DNA of 33,050 nucleotides from Candidatus Amulumruptor caecigallinarius (lineage in GTDB: Bacteria > Bacteroidota > Bacteroidia > Bacteroidales > Muribaculaceae), in contig JAMPDP010000013.1 of assembly GCA_023665605.1 (NCBI GenBank), positions 1-33,050 on the forward strand. The letters run 5' to 3'. The position numbers and the translations under genes are program-made. Below are positions 31,927-33,050 of the stretch, in pieces. The number at the start of each line of letters is the position of its first letter. Position 1 is the stretch's first letter. The notes beneath the pieces were generated by a model. It saw nothing but the letters and a program-made list of their open reading frames with translations. It did no database searches and had not been told where the DNA came from.

Positions 31927-33050
31927 CCAAGATAGGCACCCCCCTCACCCCTTACGCCCGCAAGGCCATGCTGCTCGGCAGCGGCGAGCTGGGCAAAGAA
32001 GTAGCCATCGAGCTCCAGCGCCTCGGCGTGGAGACCATCGCCTGCGACCGCTACGCCAACGCCCCCGCCATGCAGGTGGCCCACCGCTGCCGCACCTTCT
32101 CCATGCTCGACCCTGACGCTCTTCGCGGGGCCATCGCCGAGGAGCGGCCTGACCATGTCATCCCCGAGGTTGAGGCCATCGCCACCCCCGTGCTCGTGGA
32201 GCTGGAGAAGCAGGGACTCAACGTCACCCCCAACGCGCGCGCCGCGCTACTCACCATGAACCGCGAGGGCATCCGCCGCGTCGCCGCCGAGGAGCTCGGC
32301 CTCCCCACCTCCCCCTACCGCTTCGCCGACACTTACGAGGAGTTTCGCGCGGCCATCGAGGCTATCGGCTTCCCCTGCGTGGTCAAGCCGGTGATGAGCT
32401 CGTCGGGCCACGGCCAGTCGGTGGTGCGCTCCGAGGCTGACATCGACCATGCGTGGCATGAGGCCCAGGAGGGTGGCCGCGCCGGTGCGGGGCGTGTCAT
32501 CGTGGAGGGCTTCGTGGACTTCGACTATGAGATTACGCTCCTGACGGTGCGCTCTGTCAGCGGCACGGTGTTCTGCGAGCCGGTGGGCCACATCCAGGTG
32601 GATGGCGATTACCGCGAGTCATGGCAGCCGCAGCCCATGAGCCAAGCCGCCCTTGAGAAGGCGCAGGCCACCGCAGCGGCCATCACCGCGGCCCTCGGCG
32701 GATATGGCATTTTCGGCGTGGAGCTGTTTGTCAAGGGTGACGAGGTGATATTCTCCGAGGTGTCGCCGCGTCCGCATGACACGGGCATGGTCACTATGAT
32801 CTCGCAGGACCTCAGCGAGTTTGCGCTGCACGCCCGCGCACTGCTCGGGTTGCCGGTGCCGGAGGTGCGCTTCCTCGGGCCGTCGGCCTCACGCGCTATT
32901 GTCGTTGAGGGGGATGCTGAGGGTGTGGAGTTTGACAATCTGGAGGCTGTGCTCGCCGAGCCGGGCGTGCAGCTGCGCCTCTTCGGCAAGCCGGAGGTGC
33001 ATGGCCACCGCCGCATGGGCGTCATCCTGGCCACCGCGCCCACCCTCGAC
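31923..33050 (+). CDS. purT: Formate-dependent phosphoribosylglycinamide formyltransferase (partial, 3' end missing)
   Basis: The ATG at 31923, overlapping the tatD stop as ATGA, opens 376 codons that run off the window end, against about 390 residues for the whole family protein. PurT forms FGAR from GAR, formate and ATP. Seen in order are [45 protein letters not shown] (ATP-grasp), [48 protein letters not shown] and [11 protein letters not shown]. It works one step after PurD, whose gene is on the opposite strand about 19 kb away. Only about the last 15 residues are missing. Confidence 0.95.
   Translation, partial: MTKIGTPLTPYARKAMLLGSGELGKEVAIELQRLGVETIACDRYANAPAMQVAHRCRTFSMLDPDALRGAIAEERPDHVIPEVEAIATPVLVELEKQGLNVTPNARAALLTMNREGIRRVAAEELGLPTSPYRFADTYEEFRAAIEAIGFPCVVKPVMSSSGHGQSVVRSEADIDHAWHEAQEGGRAGAGRVIVEGFVDFDYEITLLTVRSVSGTVFCEPVGHIQVDGDYRESWQPQPMSQAALEKAQATAAAITAALGGYGIFGVELFVKGDEVIFSEVSPRPHDTGMVTMISQDLSEFALHARALLGLPVPEVRFLGPSASRAIVVEGDAEGVEFDNLEAVLAEPGVQLRLFGKPEVHGHRRMGVILATAPTLD

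Overview
The window looks like chromosomal DNA of a Bacteroidales bacterium, most likely of the Muribaculaceae (S24-7) type. The grounds are promoters of the Bacteroidetes form TTTG-N19-21-TAnnTTTG, a TonB-dependent receptor next to acidic-tailed lipoproteins carrying DUF5689/DUF6359-like modules, GC-rich coding sequence, and dispersed palindromic intergenic repeats. The family-level placement is inference from memory of such genomes; no marker gene fixes it.

Layout. 1-210 (-) is the start of an ECF sigma factor with a clear promoter. 716-8005 (-) is a three-gene outer-membrane cassette: a TonB-dependent receptor followed by two paralogous lipoproteins, the second being the first plus two extra duplicated OB-fold-like modules. 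8006-8672 is a repeat-rich spacer. 8673-16109 (-) is a same-strand run: YpfJ-type zinc metallopeptidase, RlmL-like rRNA methyltransferase with a long Arg/Asp-rich tail, PurD, a polytopic membrane protein, PdxB and TrpB2; the last four are tightly packed. 16313-20923 (+) is TamB, which converges with and overlaps a DUF308/HdeD-like membrane protein. 21624-21887 (+) is a small conserved-looking protein, followed by a 105-bp tandem repeat array and inverted repeat modules (to about 22700). 22764-23210 (-) is methylglyoxal synthase. 23211-23972 is a non-coding stretch with a candidate small RNA (own promoter and intrinsic terminator) and further terminators. 23973-28313 (-) is an operon: DUF234-type ATPase, CMP-nonulosonate synthetase, CBS/nucleotidyltransferase and ObgE. 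28521-30026 (-) holds a Tat-signal TIGR04076-like protein and GalE. 30128-33050 (+) is polyprenyl synthetase, TatD and PurT (PurT runs off the end).

Most genes are housekeeping: purines (purD, purT), PLP (pdxB) beside a PLP enzyme (trpB2), isoprenoids, ribosome maturation (obgE, rlmL) and envelope biogenesis (tamB, galE, nonulosonate activation). The least explained parts are the receptor/lipoprotein cassette, whose ligand is unknown and may be nucleic-acid-related, the candidate small RNA at about 23413-23603, and the repeat families. I see no mobile element, CRISPR array, tRNA or rRNA gene, and no strong evidence for a wholly new defence or biosynthetic system.
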